From an uncultured Roseibium sp. (GTDB taxonomy: Bacteria; Pseudomonadota; Alphaproteobacteria; Rhizobiales; Stappiaceae): a DNA stretch of 64,000 nucleotides. Position 1 is the first letter of the stretch; each line of letters opens with the position of its first letter. Below the pieces are notes generated by a model. It worked only from the letters and a program-made list of their open reading frames with translations, did not search any database and was not told where the DNA came from. A program made the translations under genes and the position numbers. The stretch is taken from the NCBI RefSeq assembly GCF_963669205.1, contig NZ_OY769915.1:3074001-3138000 (forward strand), in the 5' to 3' direction. This document shows, piece by piece, positions 1-8,714 of the stretch.

Positions 1-894
1 AGCTGGGCAAACCTCGACGTGGTGTTCGCCACGGTGCGCGGGACGGTGCGCCGCAACAAGCTGTCCGACTTCGTCAACATCAACCGGAACGGCAAGATTG
101 CGATGAAACTGGAAGACGGCGACGGCATTGTCGGCGTTGACACGTGTTCCGAACATGATGACGTCATGCTGACGACGAATTTCGGTCAGTGCATCCGGTT
201 CCCGGTCACCGATGTGCGCGTCTTCGCGGGCAGAAACTCGGTTGGTGTGCGCGGCATCCGGCTGGCCGATTCCGACCGGGTGATCTCTATGCAGATCCTG
301 CATCACATAGATGTCGACGCTGAAGAACGCGCAGCCTATCTGAAACTCTCCCGGGCGATGCGCGGCGAGGCGGATGAAAACGGCCACGGTGCGGACGAAG
401 AAGGCGTGATCGCCGGAGATCTGCCCCAGGAACGCTATGCGCAGATGAGCGCCGCCGAACAGATCATCCTGACCGTTTCGGAGAACGGCTACGGCAAAAG
501 GACATCCTCCTTCGAATACCGGGTGACCGGCAGGGGCGGCAAGGGCATCACGGCCATGGCGGTGAATGACCGCAACGGCGGCCTCATCGCCTCTTTCCCA
601 GTTGAGGACAGCCACCAGATCATGCTGGTAACCGACGGCGGCCAGTTGATCCGCTGTCCGGTGGACGGTATCCGCATCGCGGGGCGTGCCACCCAGGGCG
701 TGATTGTATTCAAGACGGCCTCGGACGAAAAGGTCGTTGCCGTTGAGGGCATATCGGAGGTTGACGACGACGAATTCTCCGACGATGCAGAAGAGGCGGA
801 CGCTGAAGGCGGAGATGGCACTTCTTCTGCCGGCGAAAGCGGCACCGCGACCGGAGAGGACGGTTCTGGGGACGGCGGAAGCCCGGAAAGCTGA
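1..894 (+). CDS. gyrA: DNA gyrase subunit A, C-terminal part (5' end outside window)
   Basis: The reading frame is open from base 1 (S-W-A-N-L-D-V-V-F-A), so the gene is cut by the window edge and only about 297 C-terminal residues are present. This part is the DNA-wrapping beta-pinwheel of GyrA. Repeated blades with the G-R-x-x-x-G-V-R-G-I type motif are visible, and a GyrA-box-like sequence (TGRGGKG) lies near base 530. Gyrase uses ATP to put negative supercoils into DNA in the cytoplasm. The last roughly 45 residues are an acidic Asp/Glu/Gly/Ser-rich tail, as in many alphaproteobacterial GyrA proteins. The TGA stop is at 892-894, and no clear terminator follows in the 97 bases before the next, convergent gene. 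Confidence 0.95.
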   Translation, partial: SWANLDVVFATVRGTVRRNKLSDFVNINRNGKIAMKLEDGDGIVGVDTCSEHDDVMLTTNFGQCIRFPVTDVRVFAGRNSVGVRGIRLADSDRVISMQILHHIDVDAEERAAYLKLSRAMRGEADENGHGADEEGVIAGDLPQERYAQMSAAEQIILTVSENGYGKRTSSFEYRVTGRGGKGITAMAVNDRNGGLIASFPVEDSHQIMLVTDGGQLIRCPVDGIRIAGRATQGVIVFKTASDEKVVAVEGISEVDDDEFSDDAEEADAEGGDGTSSAGESGTATGEDGSGDGGSPES

Positions 895-991
895 TCCGGA
901 CAATCCATGCGCTCAAACGACAACAGCGGCCAGGGTGGAACCTGCGCCGCTGTTTGCCGTTCGGGGGAGAAAACTGGGAGGTATCTAAAAC

Positions 992-1408
992 TCAGTTCGC
1001 GGTCGGGTAACGCGCCAGGATGGTCTGGTTCGCGGTCGGTGCCTTTTGCTCAACGGTAACGAAGGAAACGTTGCGAACCTTCGAAGCACCGGTCAGAGAC
1101 GCGGCACATTCCTCGCTCCACGCGCCCCATGCCTGGGAAGTGCAGTTTTCGGATACCGGGGAAGCGGCAATACGGTCGGTCTTGGTTGCAGACATGCCCT
1201 GTGTTGCCAGGCTCGTCAGGTTTTCGGCCTGAGAAGCGTTGCTCGGATGCAGGCTCATCATGCCCGCAGCAACCATTGTCAGCAGCGCAAGTACAAAGAC
1301 CGCTGCCATCTTGAATTGGACGGATACGTCCGCTGCCTTGCCCTGGAATGTAAACGGTGCGCCAGTCTCGCTTGAAACGGTTGCGCCTTGTGTAACGTAG
1401 CTCCTCAT
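992..1408 (-). CDS. Hypothetical single-span membrane protein
   Basis: 138 residues of unrecognised family. A hydrophilic N-terminus of about 30 residues is followed by one strong hydrophobic segment (around residues 34-52) and then a Ser/Thr/Ala-rich domain with two cysteines (SENCTSQAW and EECAAS). The layout suggests an inner-membrane anchor with the C-terminal part outside, where the cysteines might form a disulfide. It is convergent with gyrA and divergent from coaD. No function is proposed. The confidence is for the gene being real, based on full-length coding composition and start context. Confidence 0.65.
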   Translation of the reverse strand: MRSYVTQGATVSSETGAPFTFQGKAADVSVQFKMAAVFVLALLTMVAAGMMSLHPSNASQAENLTSLATQGMSATKTDRIAASPVSENCTSQAWGAWSEECAASLTGASKVRNVSFVTVEQKAPTANQTILARYPTAN

Positions 1409-1569
1409 CGTCCTGGCTCCTGCTCACGCCTTGTTTGTGATGAGCCCACTTTGGACCATGAAGAAAAAGTTCGATGTGACGGCGATCACAAAATGTGCCC
1501 AAGTTGGAAAAATGCCGAAATTGAGGGTTTTTCTTGTGAGGTGCCGGCTGGCGGAGTATGGAGTGAGCC

Positions 1570-2076
1570 ATGACACGCATCGCGCTTTACCCGGGTTCCT
1601 TTGACCCCGTCACCAATGGCCATATGGACATTTTACGTCAATCGCTTGCCCTGGCCGACAAGGTTGTCGTTGCCATCGGGATCCATCCTGGAAAGAAGCC
1701 TCTTTTCTCCTTTGACGAGCGGCAGGAGCTGATCCACGCATCTGCTCAGGCTGAATTCACGAAGGAAGAGGCCGAACGTATTGATGTAATTTCCTTTTCC
1801 GACCTGGTGATCAACACGGCGCGGGCGCAGGGGGCAGCCTGTCTGGTTCGCGGATTGCGGGACGGCACCGATCTTGACTACGAAATGCAGATGGCCGGCA
1901 TGAATGGCACCCTTGCGCCGAACATAAAGACGGTTTTCCTGCCGGCGTCTCCTGCGGTGCGCCACATCACCGCCACCTTGGTCAGGCAAATCGCGAAGAT
2001 GGGCGGTGAGATTTCCGAATTTGTGCCTGAACCGGTTGCGTCACCGCTTCGCCGCGTTTCGCGTCCACAAGGCTGA
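1570..2076 (+). CDS. coaD: Phosphopantetheine adenylyltransferase
   Basis: 168 residues, the normal CoaD size. It transfers AMP from ATP to 4'-phosphopantetheine to give dephospho-CoA, the penultimate step of coenzyme A synthesis in the cytoplasm. The N-terminal nucleotidyltransferase motif YPGSFDPVTNGH contains the T/HxGH-type signature. Further conserved segments are LVRGLRDGTDLDYE and the C-terminal SPAVRHITATLVRQIA (S-S/A-T region). The ATG is preceded by GGAG at a suitable distance (tatggagtgagcc). The next gene on the strand starts 36 bases after the stop, so co-transcription with the cyclophilins is likely. Confidence 0.97.
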   Translation: MTRIALYPGSFDPVTNGHMDILRQSLALADKVVVAIGIHPGKKPLFSFDERQELIHASAQAEFTKEEAERIDVISFSDLVINTARAQGAACLVRGLRDGTDLDYEMQMAGMNGTLAPNIKTVFLPASPAVRHITATLVRQIAKMGGEISEFVPEPVASPLRRVSRPQG

Positions 2077-2112
2077 CGACAATTTCCCTGATCTGAACTT
2101 TAGGAGCTTCCA

Positions 2113-2652
2113 GTGTCACGACTATTTGCAGTTTTCGCCGTTCTGGCGTCGATCGTTTTCCTCCCGGCCCTGGCAAATGCCCAGGTCAAGGATCCTGAAA
2201 ACACGCTCTTTCTGGACCTCAAGGACGGTCGTGTCACCATTCAGCTGCGCCCTGACCTGGCTCCGCAACACGTTGAACGCATCAAGAAACTCACGCGGGA
2301 AGGGTTTTACGACGGGGTCGTTTTTCACCGCGTGATCGACAATTTCATGGCACAGACCGGCGATCCGACCGGTACCGGCCGCGGTGGGTCCAACGAACCG
2401 GACCTTGCAGCCGAATTCAACAGCGCACCTTTCAGGAGAGGCACGCTCGGGATGGCCCGTGCAGCCAGCCCGAACAGCGCCAACTCCCAGTTTTTCATCA
2501 TGTTCAACGATGGCGACTGGCTGAACGGAAAATACACGGTCTTCGGCGAAGTCGTTGACGGAATGCAATTTATCGACAATATCACGCGCGGTGAACCACC
2601 CGCGAATCCGGACAAGATCGTCAAGATGCAAGTCGCGGCAGATGCGCAATAA
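2113..2652 (+). CDS. Peptidyl-prolyl cis-trans isomerase, cyclophilin type, exported
   Basis: 179 residues beginning with GTG, preceded by AGGAG (taggagcttcca). An N-terminal signal peptide of about 23 residues ends at ALANA, so the mature enzyme should be periplasmic. The cyclophilin core follows: GFYDGVVFHRVIDNFMAQTGDP, FRRGTLGMARA, NSANSQFFI, and YTVFGEVVDGM, with the catalytic Arg in FHRV. It catalyses proline cis-trans isomerisation during protein folding. The cytoplasmic paralogue lies immediately downstream and resembles it across the whole core, so the pair probably arose by tandem duplication followed by gain or loss of the signal peptide. Confidence 0.93.
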   Translation: MSRLFAVFAVLASIVFLPALANAQVKDPENTLFLDLKDGRVTIQLRPDLAPQHVERIKKLTREGFYDGVVFHRVIDNFMAQTGDPTGTGRGGSNEPDLAAEFNSAPFRRGTLGMARAASPNSANSQFFIMFNDGDWLNGKYTVFGEVVDGMQFIDNITRGEPPANPDKIVKMQVAADAQ

Positions 2653-2692
2653 ATCAGAACAAGCCCCGATCTAGAGACCCAAGGAGTCAGAC

Positions 2693-3166
2693 ATGGCTGA
2701 AATCAAGGATGCCGAAAATACCCTTCTCATGGAAACGAGCCAGGGACCGATCGTCATCGAAATGAAACCCGACCTTGCGCCCGGACATGTTTCCAGGATC
2801 AAGGAGCTTGTGCGCGAGGGATTTTACGACGGCATCGTTTTCCATCGGGTCATCGATGGCTTCATGGCGCAGACCGGCTGCCCGCAGGGAAAGGGAACCG
2901 GCGGCTCGGGTCAGAAACTGAAGGCCGAGTTCAGCAACCACAAACATGTCCGCGGAACCTGTTCCATGGCGCGCGCAATGGATCCGAATTCCGGCGACAG
3001 CCAGTTCTTCATCTGCTTTACGGATGCCCCCTGGCTCGACGGCCAATACACCGTTTGGGGCGAAGTGGTCGAAGGCATGGATAACGTCGACAAGATCAAG
3101 CGCGGTGAACCGGTCGTCGATCCGGACAACATCGTGTCCCTGAAGGTCGCGGCCGACGCTTCCTGA
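2693..3166 (+). CDS. ppiB: Peptidyl-prolyl cis-trans isomerase, cyclophilin type, cytoplasmic
   Basis: 157 residues with no signal peptide, so it is a cytoplasmic cyclophilin. The core motifs GFYDGIVFHRVIDGFMAQTGCP, VRGTCSMARAMDPNSGDSQ and YTVWGEVVEGMDNVDKI are intact, including the catalytic Arg of FHR and the Trp of YTVWG. The ATG follows a strong AAGGAG site (cccaaggagtcagac). The gene lies 40 bases after its exported paralogue, and a terminator-like hairpin follows the stop, closing the coaD-ppi-ppi unit. Confidence 0.94.
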   Translation: MAEIKDAENTLLMETSQGPIVIEMKPDLAPGHVSRIKELVREGFYDGIVFHRVIDGFMAQTGCPQGKGTGGSGQKLKAEFSNHKHVRGTCSMARAMDPNSGDSQFFICFTDAPWLDGQYTVWGEVVEGMDNVDKIKRGEPVVDPDNIVSLKVAADAS

Positions 3167-3189
3167 TCGGTGCAGATGACCCTCATACG

Positions 3190-3224
3190 GCAGCGCGGAC
3201 ACCTCGTCTGCGCTGCTTTGTTTT
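3190..3224 (+). terminator. Rho-independent terminator after the cyclophilin pair
   Basis: An 11-bp inverted repeat (GCAGCGCGGAC / GTCTGCGCTGC, with one G-T pair) with a five-base loop is followed by TTTGTTTT. It ends the coaD-ppi-ppi transcript ahead of queA. Confidence 0.8.
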
Positions 3225-3341
3225 GAGTGCTGCTCCGGGCAGTTGACCTTGCCCTGCCACGGCGATAAGAGCGCCGGAACGGCGGAGACCCGACCGCAAC
3301 AGCCTGATCAACGCAGCAAACACCGGATTGACCTGAACGCC

Positions 3342-4430
3342 ATGCGCGTCGACGACTTTGACTTTGAGCTTCCCAACGAACGCATTGCCTTGCGGCCCGC
3401 ACAGCCCCGCGACGCCGCGCGCATGCTTGTGGTTCGTCCCGGGGAACGCAGTGTTTTCTCGGACATGGGTGTGCGGGACCTGCCGATGCTTCTGGAGCCG
3501 GGCGACGCTCTGGTGTTCAACGACACGAAAGTCATTCCCGCACAGCTTGAAGGCCGGCGGTTGAGGGGCGATCTTTCGGCAGGTGTCAGCGTGAACTTGC
3601 ATATGCGTTGCGCCCCCGATCAATGGCGCGCCTTTGCCCGCCCTGCGAAAAAGCTTCAGATTGACGATGTCGTCGTATTTGAAAGGGCGGGAGAGAGACT
3701 GACGGCAAGGGTTGCGGAAAAGTCCGACGCGGGCGAGGTGCTGTTGTGCTTTGACTGCACCGGGCCTGACCTCGATGCCGCAATCTCAGCCGTCGGCCAC
3801 GTTCCATTGCCGCCCTATATCGCGCAAAAACGCGCGGAAGATGCGCAGGACAAACAGGACTACCAGACGATTTTCGCCGAAAAGGACGGAGCCGTCGCCG
3901 CACCGACCGCCGGTCTGCACTTCACGCCGCAATTGCTGGCCGCGCTCGCGGACCGCGGAATTGAGCAGCATATCGTGACGCTGCATGTCGGTGCGGGAAC
4001 GTTCCTTCCCGTCAAGGCGGACGATACGGATGATCACAAGATGCATGCCGAGTGGGGCGAGGTGACAGAAAAGACCGCCGCAGCCCTTCAACAGGTCAAG
4101 GCGCGCGGCAACAGGGTCGTGAGCGTTGGCACAACGTCACTCAGGATCCTCGAAAGCGCCGCGCAAACCCAGGGGTTGATCCAGCCGTTTGCGGGTGAAA
4201 CGTCGATCTTCATCACGCCCGGCTATGCGTTCAAGGCAATAGACGCCCTGATGACCAACTTCCATCTGCCGCGTTCGACGCTGTTCATGCTGGTGTCCGC
4301 CCTGTCCGGACTGGATACAATGCAGGCCGCCTATGCGCATGCGATCGCAAGCGAATACAGGTTCTACAGCTACGGGGATGCGTCACTCCTCTTTCCAGCA
4401 AAACCGAGCGAGGCCGATCGCGATGTCTGA
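3342..4430 (+). CDS. queA: S-adenosylmethionine:tRNA ribosyltransferase-isomerase
   Basis: 362 residues from the ATG at 3342. This start gives the family N-terminus MRVDDFDFELPNERIA; the longer in-frame ORF from 3243 would add 33 residues not found in QueA. The enzyme transfers and isomerises the ribosyl moiety of SAM onto 7-aminomethyl-7-deazaguanine in tRNA, making epoxyqueuosine. Family segments seen are VFNDTKVIPAQL, APTAGLHFT, LHVGAGTFLPV and FHLPRSTLFMLVSA. The stop overlaps the start of tgt, which acts just before it in queuosine synthesis, so the two form an operon. Confidence 0.96.
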   Translation: MRVDDFDFELPNERIALRPAQPRDAARMLVVRPGERSVFSDMGVRDLPMLLEPGDALVFNDTKVIPAQLEGRRLRGDLSAGVSVNLHMRCAPDQWRAFARPAKKLQIDDVVVFERAGERLTARVAEKSDAGEVLLCFDCTGPDLDAAISAVGHVPLPPYIAQKRAEDAQDKQDYQTIFAEKDGAVAAPTAGLHFTPQLLAALADRGIEQHIVTLHVGAGTFLPVKADDTDDHKMHAEWGEVTEKTAAALQQVKARGNRVVSVGTTSLRILESAAQTQGLIQPFAGETSIFITPGYAFKAIDALMTNFHLPRSTLFMLVSALSGLDTMQAAYAHAIASEYRFYSYGDASLLFPAKPSEADRDV

Positions 4431-5574
4431 GCAGAAAAACACGTTCGATTTCAAGCTTCTGACAACAGATGGCACCGCCCGGCGAGGCGAGATAACAACA
4501 CCGCACGGCATTGTGCACACCCCGGCCTTCATGCCGGTGGGCACGCAAGGTACGGTCAAGGCCATGTATCCGGGCCAGGTCCGCGAAACCGGTGCGGATG
4601 TGGTCCTCGGGAACACCTACCATCTGATGCTGCGCCCGACCGCAGAAAGGGTTCATGCCCTCGGGGGCTTGCACAAATTCATGAACTGGCCGCACACGAT
4701 CCTGACCGATAGTGGCGGCTTTCAGGTCATGTCGCTTGCCCAACTGCGAAAACTTGATGAAGAAGGCGTACGCTTTCAAAGCCATATCGATGGCCGGAAA
4801 TACCACCTGACACCGGAACGCTCGGTCGAGATCCAGGGCCTTCTCGGATCCGACATCCAGATGCAGCTCGATGAATGCATCCGGCTTCCCAGTCCGAGGG
4901 AAGAAGTGCAAAGGGCAATGGAACTGTCCCTGCGGTGGGCGGAACGCTCACGCGAACAGTTTGAAACGATGCTAGGTCCGCAGAAGGGACAGGGTCTTTA
5001 CGGGATCGTGCAAGGCGGCGATCAGCCCGACCTGCGCATCCGCTCGGCGGAAGAACTCGGCAAACTCCCCTTCGAAGGCTATTCGGTCGGGGGCCTGGCG
5101 GTCGGAGAGCCGCAAGACGTCATGCTGGCCATGCTGGACATCACCACGCCCGTCATGCCCGTCGACAAGCCGCGCTATCTCATGGGGGTCGGAACGCCCG
5201 ACGACCTGCTGGAAAGCGTCAAACGCGGGATCGACCAGTTCGACTGCGTCATGCCCACACGCGCCGGCCGTCATGGATTGGCCTATACGAAATACGGCAA
5301 GGTCAACCTGAAAAACGCGCGGCATCAGGACGACCCGCGTCCTCTTGATGAAGACAGCGGCTGCCCGGCGGCGAACACCTACAGCCGCGCCTATCTCCAT
5401 CATCTGGTGCGCGCTGGGGAAGGGTTGGCGGGCATGTTGCTGACGTGGAACAACATCGCCTATTACCAGCAGCTCATGAAAGGCATGCGAAATGCGATAG
5501 AGGAGCGCCGGTTTGCCGACTTCTACGCCGAAACGAAAGAAAACTGGGCGCGGGGAGACATCGCGCCCCTTTGA
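4423..5574 (+). CDS. tgt: tRNA-guanine transglycosylase
   Basis: 383 residues from the ATG at 4423, which lies inside the last codons of queA (8-base overlap). The longer frame from 4333 runs back into queA and is not supported. The enzyme exchanges guanine-34 for preQ1 in tRNAs with GUN anticodons. Diagnostic parts are LTDSGGFQVMSL (nucleophile/acid Asp region), GGLAVGE, the catalytic stretch DCVMPTRAGRHG, and the zinc site near the C-terminus, which is less typical here (CPAANTYSRAYLHHL has one cysteine; the usual form is CxCxxC...H). The gene is convergent with the next one. Confidence 0.96.
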   Translation: MSEQKNTFDFKLLTTDGTARRGEITTPHGIVHTPAFMPVGTQGTVKAMYPGQVRETGADVVLGNTYHLMLRPTAERVHALGGLHKFMNWPHTILTDSGGFQVMSLAQLRKLDEEGVRFQSHIDGRKYHLTPERSVEIQGLLGSDIQMQLDECIRLPSPREEVQRAMELSLRWAERSREQFETMLGPQKGQGLYGIVQGGDQPDLRIRSAEELGKLPFEGYSVGGLAVGEPQDVMLAMLDITTPVMPVDKPRYLMGVGTPDDLLESVKRGIDQFDCVMPTRAGRHGLAYTKYGKVNLKNARHQDDPRPLDEDSGCPAANTYSRAYLHHLVRAGEGLAGMLLTWNNIAYYQQLMKGMRNAIEERRFADFYAETKENWARGDIAPL

Positions 5575-5599
5575 TCACTGCTGACGAGGCAAGCCACTG

Positions 5600-6034
5600 T
5601 CAGGCAGCAAAGCCGTCGGACTTGGTCAGGTAGCATCCGGAAATCCGCCAGGAGCCGTCTTCCTGTTGCTCGAAGCTGTAGAGAGCGAGCCAGTTCTTGC
5701 CCTTTGGGCCGACAACATAGACCTCCTGTGTCGGACCGAATTTGGTCATCTTCGATTGGCCGAAGGTCACGCTTTGCGGTCTGTAGACCGGTTGATATCC
5801 CTGCTTTACCATCTGCATAAAAAATTCCGGGCTCTGAAACTTTTGCTGCAGGGAATTGGTGGCAAAGGAGAAGGCTGCCTGCGCGTTTCCGGCAGCAAAT
5901 GCGCTCATCTGATCCTTGATAATGCCCTGAAAGGCGCTGGTATCGAGAGTTTCCTCTGCTGTTGCGGACCCCGCCATAAGCAATCCGGCAACACCCAGGC
6001 CGGCCAGGGACTTCAGAAAGTTGAAACGCACCAT
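5600..6034 (-). CDS. DUF4864-type exported protein
   Basis: 144 residues from the ATG at 6034, preceded by AAAGGAGA; the longer ORF to 6271 lacks such a site. A signal peptide of about 26 residues ends near GSATAEE. The mature part resembles the DUF4864 family (QGIIKDQMSAFAAGNAQAAFSFA, then SWRISGCYL near the C-terminus), an NTF2-like fold found in many alphaproteobacteria. Its function is not established. It is periplasmic by prediction and monocistronic. Confidence 0.8.
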   Translation of the reverse strand: MVRFNFLKSLAGLGVAGLLMAGSATAEETLDTSAFQGIIKDQMSAFAAGNAQAAFSFATNSLQQKFQSPEFFMQMVKQGYQPVYRPQSVTFGQSKMTKFGPTQEVYVVGPKGKNWLALYSFEQQEDGSWRISGCYLTKSDGFAA

Positions 6035-6459
6035 GGTCGATGTCTCCTTTGCTGGAACATGACCGAGTATACGGCGTAATCGCCCAAGCGGATCGGGTGA
6101 CCCTGGTGCTGTCCACTGTCGAACAGACAGAAAAAGGCGCGGAATTCGCTGAGAAAAAGACAGGTTCTTGGCGTTTCGTCTGCGGGCTAAGTCAGCTATT
6201 GGGGGAATAAAGCCAATAATATCAATAACGAATGCCGCCGCACGAGCACCTGCTATTGCCTTTTTACACATTATGACTGGAATAGACGGTCGCTAATTCT
6301 TTCCGCTGCGCATCCGGTTGCCCACAGACCTGAACGCGAATGGCCTGTAATAAATACGGATAATCCGAACGACGCGAGGCCGGAAGACGAAAAAAGCCGG
6401 TTCACCTGCATACCGACTTGGTTGTTCTGATGGCGCCGTCCGGGACGGACCGTCCAAAT
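6035..6459. other. Intergenic region of 425 bases, no gene seen
   Basis: This lies between the 5' end of the DUF4864 gene and the 3' end of galU, both on the minus strand. It must hold the promoter of the DUF4864 gene. I see no convincing ORF, RNA gene, repeat or strong terminator. Confidence 0.5.
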
Positions 6460-7359
6460 CTACTCTGCAGCGACCCGGTGTTGCCCCTCGAGGGTACCTC
6501 TCATGAAGGGGACCAGATCATCCGCGAGTTTCGGATCATCCATTCCAAAGGCGATATTGGCACTGAGGAAGCCAAACTTGCTGCCGCAGTCATAGCTCCG
6601 TCCCTCGAACTTCAGCGAGGCGAATTTCTGCCGAGACATGAGGGAAATCATGCTGTCTGTCAGCTGTATTTCGCCGCCTGCGCCTTGCCCTTGGGCGGAT
6701 AGCAGATCGAAGATTTCGGGCTGAAGAATGTAACGGCCGGTGATCATCAGATTAGACGGCGCAGTGCCCGGCGCGGGTTTCTCGACCATGTTCGAAATTT
6801 CGCTGGAAGCGGCGTTGATCCGCTCGGCGAGTTCGACGATGCCGTACTGGTGTGTCTGGTCTTCCGGAATTTCCTCGACGGCGATGATGTTGCCGCCGGT
6901 TTGGTCATAAAGGTCAACCATTTGCCTCAGGCAGCTGACTTTCGACTTGATGATCACATCGGGAAGAAGAATTGCAAACGGTTCATCGCCGATAATGTCG
7001 CGCGCGCACCAGATTGCATGGCCGAGTCCAAGCGGTGCCTGCTGGCGGGTGAAGCTGGTGGACCCGGGTTGCGGCCGGTGTTTCTCAAGCAGCTCGAGCG
7101 CCTCGGTCTTGTTCCGCGCCTTCAGCGTATCCTCGAGCTCATAGGCCATGTCGAAATGGTCTTCGATGACGTGCTTGTTGCGTCCCGTGACGAAAGCGAT
7201 GTGCTCAATCCCGGCTGCCCGCGCCTCATCGACCACATATTGAATGATAGGCCGATCCACGATCGTCAACATTTCCTTCGGAACCGCCTTGGTGGCCGGC
7301 AAAAACCTTGTACCGAGCCCAGCGACAGGAAGCACTGCTTTGCGAATGGGTTTGTTCAT
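6460..7359 (-). CDS. galU: UTP-glucose-1-phosphate uridylyltransferase
   Basis: 299 residues from the ATG at 7359 (MNKPIRKAV), preceded by GAAGG; an upstream in-frame ATG at 7386 would add nine atypical residues. It makes UDP-glucose from UTP and glucose-1-phosphate for polysaccharide and glycolipid synthesis. The nucleotidyltransferase signature VAGLGTRFLPATKAVPKEML is at the N-terminus, followed by FVTGRNKHVIEDHFD, LGHAIWCA and the YDCGSKFGFL region near the C-terminus. It is divergent from kdsA, also a surface-polysaccharide gene. Confidence 0.96.
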   Translation of the reverse strand: MNKPIRKAVLPVAGLGTRFLPATKAVPKEMLTIVDRPIIQYVVDEARAAGIEHIAFVTGRNKHVIEDHFDMAYELEDTLKARNKTEALELLEKHRPQPGSTSFTRQQAPLGLGHAIWCARDIIGDEPFAILLPDVIIKSKVSCLRQMVDLYDQTGGNIIAVEEIPEDQTHQYGIVELAERINAASSEISNMVEKPAPGTAPSNLMITGRYILQPEIFDLLSAQGQGAGGEIQLTDSMISLMSRQKFASLKFEGRSYDCGSKFGFLSANIAFGMDDPKLADDLVPFMRGTLEGQHRVAAE

Positions 7360-7737
7360 GTGGAGCCTTCTCACGCTTACTGACACTCAAAGTCGCATCA
7401 ATCTGTTCATGAAAGAACAAAACAGACAATAAACTCAGGGTTCTGAGTGGGTATATATCTCATTGTAATCTCGAAGAATTGCATCGCGGTTAAATTTCTT
7501 GATCGAATCGAAACCCGGCTCGTAAAGAACCCCATACGCCTATCGGTACCCGAAAATTGCGACAAAAATATATTCGCGAGAGGCGTCGGTTAAATCGATT
7601 TAATCGGCCCGAGGAATTGCAGAAAACAGACGGTTGCAGCTTTCCCAAAAGAGCGCTATGGAACACGCGAAATCGGTGCGGGCCTGTTTATGTCGACACG
7701 GGCACGTGCGGAGCCGTCCTTTGAAGCAAGGTTGAGA
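7360..7737. promoter_or_regulatory. Divergent galU/kdsA promoter region with a 14-bp perfect palindrome
   Basis: This 378-base region is AT-richer than its surroundings and must carry the promoters of both galU and kdsA. A perfect palindrome, TTAAATCGATTTAA, sits at 7590-7603. It resembles two TTAA half-sites as bound by CtrA, but the spacing is six bases rather than the usual seven, so I call it only an operator candidate. No gene was seen. Confidence 0.4.
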
Positions 7738-8574
7738 ATGACTGAGGCGAACCGGGAAGTTCAGGTTGGAAACGTTACGTTCAGCAACGATGCGGCTTTT
7801 GGTCTCATCGCCGGTCCATGTGCACTCGAAAGTCGCGACCACGCGCTCGAATGCGCCGCAGCCATCAAGGAAATCTCCGAACGCGTCGGTATAGCGACGG
7901 TCTACAAATCCTCCTTCGACAAGGCCAACCGGACGTCACTGACGGGAGGACGCGGCATCGGCATGAAAGAAGCCTTGCCGATTTTCGCCGAGGTCAGGGA
8001 ACGTTTTGGTCTGCCGGTCGTGACCGACGTCCACGCTGCCGACCAGTGCGCACCGGTTGGAGAAGCGGTCGATATCCTGCAGATTCCGGCGTTTTTATGC
8101 CGGCAAACCGATCTCCTGGTGGCCGCGGCGCACACGGGCAAGGTCGTCAATGTCAAGAAAGGCCAGTTTCTTGCCCCCTGGGACATGAAGAATGTTCTTT
8201 CGAAGGTAACCGGCTCGGGAAACCCCAACGTTCTGCTGACGGAACGGGGCGCCAGCTTCGGGTACAACACGCTTGTGAGCGACATGCGCGCGCTGCCGAT
8301 CATGGCGCAGACAGGGGCACCCGTCGTCTTCGATGCAACCCACTCCGTTCAACAGCCGGGCGGGCAGGGCGGTTCGACAGGCGGTGACCGGACGATGGTT
8401 CCAGTGCTGTCGCGCGCCGCGGTCGCGGCCGGTGTCGCCGGCTTGTTCATTGAAACACACCCGGACCCGGACAAGGCGCCATCGGACGGACCGAACATGG
8501 TCCCGCTGAAGGACCTTGAGGCCTTGCTCCGGCAGCTGAAGGCGATTGATACCGTCGTCAAGACGAAAGCATAG
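7738..8574 (+). CDS. kdsA: 3-deoxy-8-phosphooctulonate synthase (KDO-8-P synthase)
   Basis: 278 residues from the ATG at 7738, with AAGG six bases upstream; the in-frame ATG at 7690 would add 16 residues beyond the usual family length. It condenses phosphoenolpyruvate with arabinose-5-phosphate for the KDO of lipopolysaccharide. Motifs visible are LIAGPCALES, YKSSFDKANRTS, GLPVVTDVH, CRQTDLLVAAA, LTERGASFGYN and FIETHPDPDKAPSDGPN. Eno, which supplies phosphoenolpyruvate, lies 140 bases downstream on the same strand. Confidence 0.96.
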   Translation: MTEANREVQVGNVTFSNDAAFGLIAGPCALESRDHALECAAAIKEISERVGIATVYKSSFDKANRTSLTGGRGIGMKEALPIFAEVRERFGLPVVTDVHAADQCAPVGEAVDILQIPAFLCRQTDLLVAAAHTGKVVNVKKGQFLAPWDMKNVLSKVTGSGNPNVLLTERGASFGYNTLVSDMRALPIMAQTGAPVVFDATHSVQQPGGQGGSTGGDRTMVPVLSRAAVAAGVAGLFIETHPDPDKAPSDGPNMVPLKDLEALLRQLKAIDTVVKTKA

Positions 8575-8714
8575 GAACGGGTCACAGCCCACGAGGCCAG
8601 AATGCAGATTACTGGAGCGCACCTCCAGGCCAATAGCCGAATTCGCGGCCCCATACGCGCCGGTAGTTCATCGGCGGATGCCAATAAATGTCCATGCGAC
8701 AAGGGAGTTATTCC

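Noticed and set aside
7590..7603. CtrA binding site
   Set aside because: The TTAA half-sites are six bases apart, not seven, so I kept it only as an unnamed palindrome.
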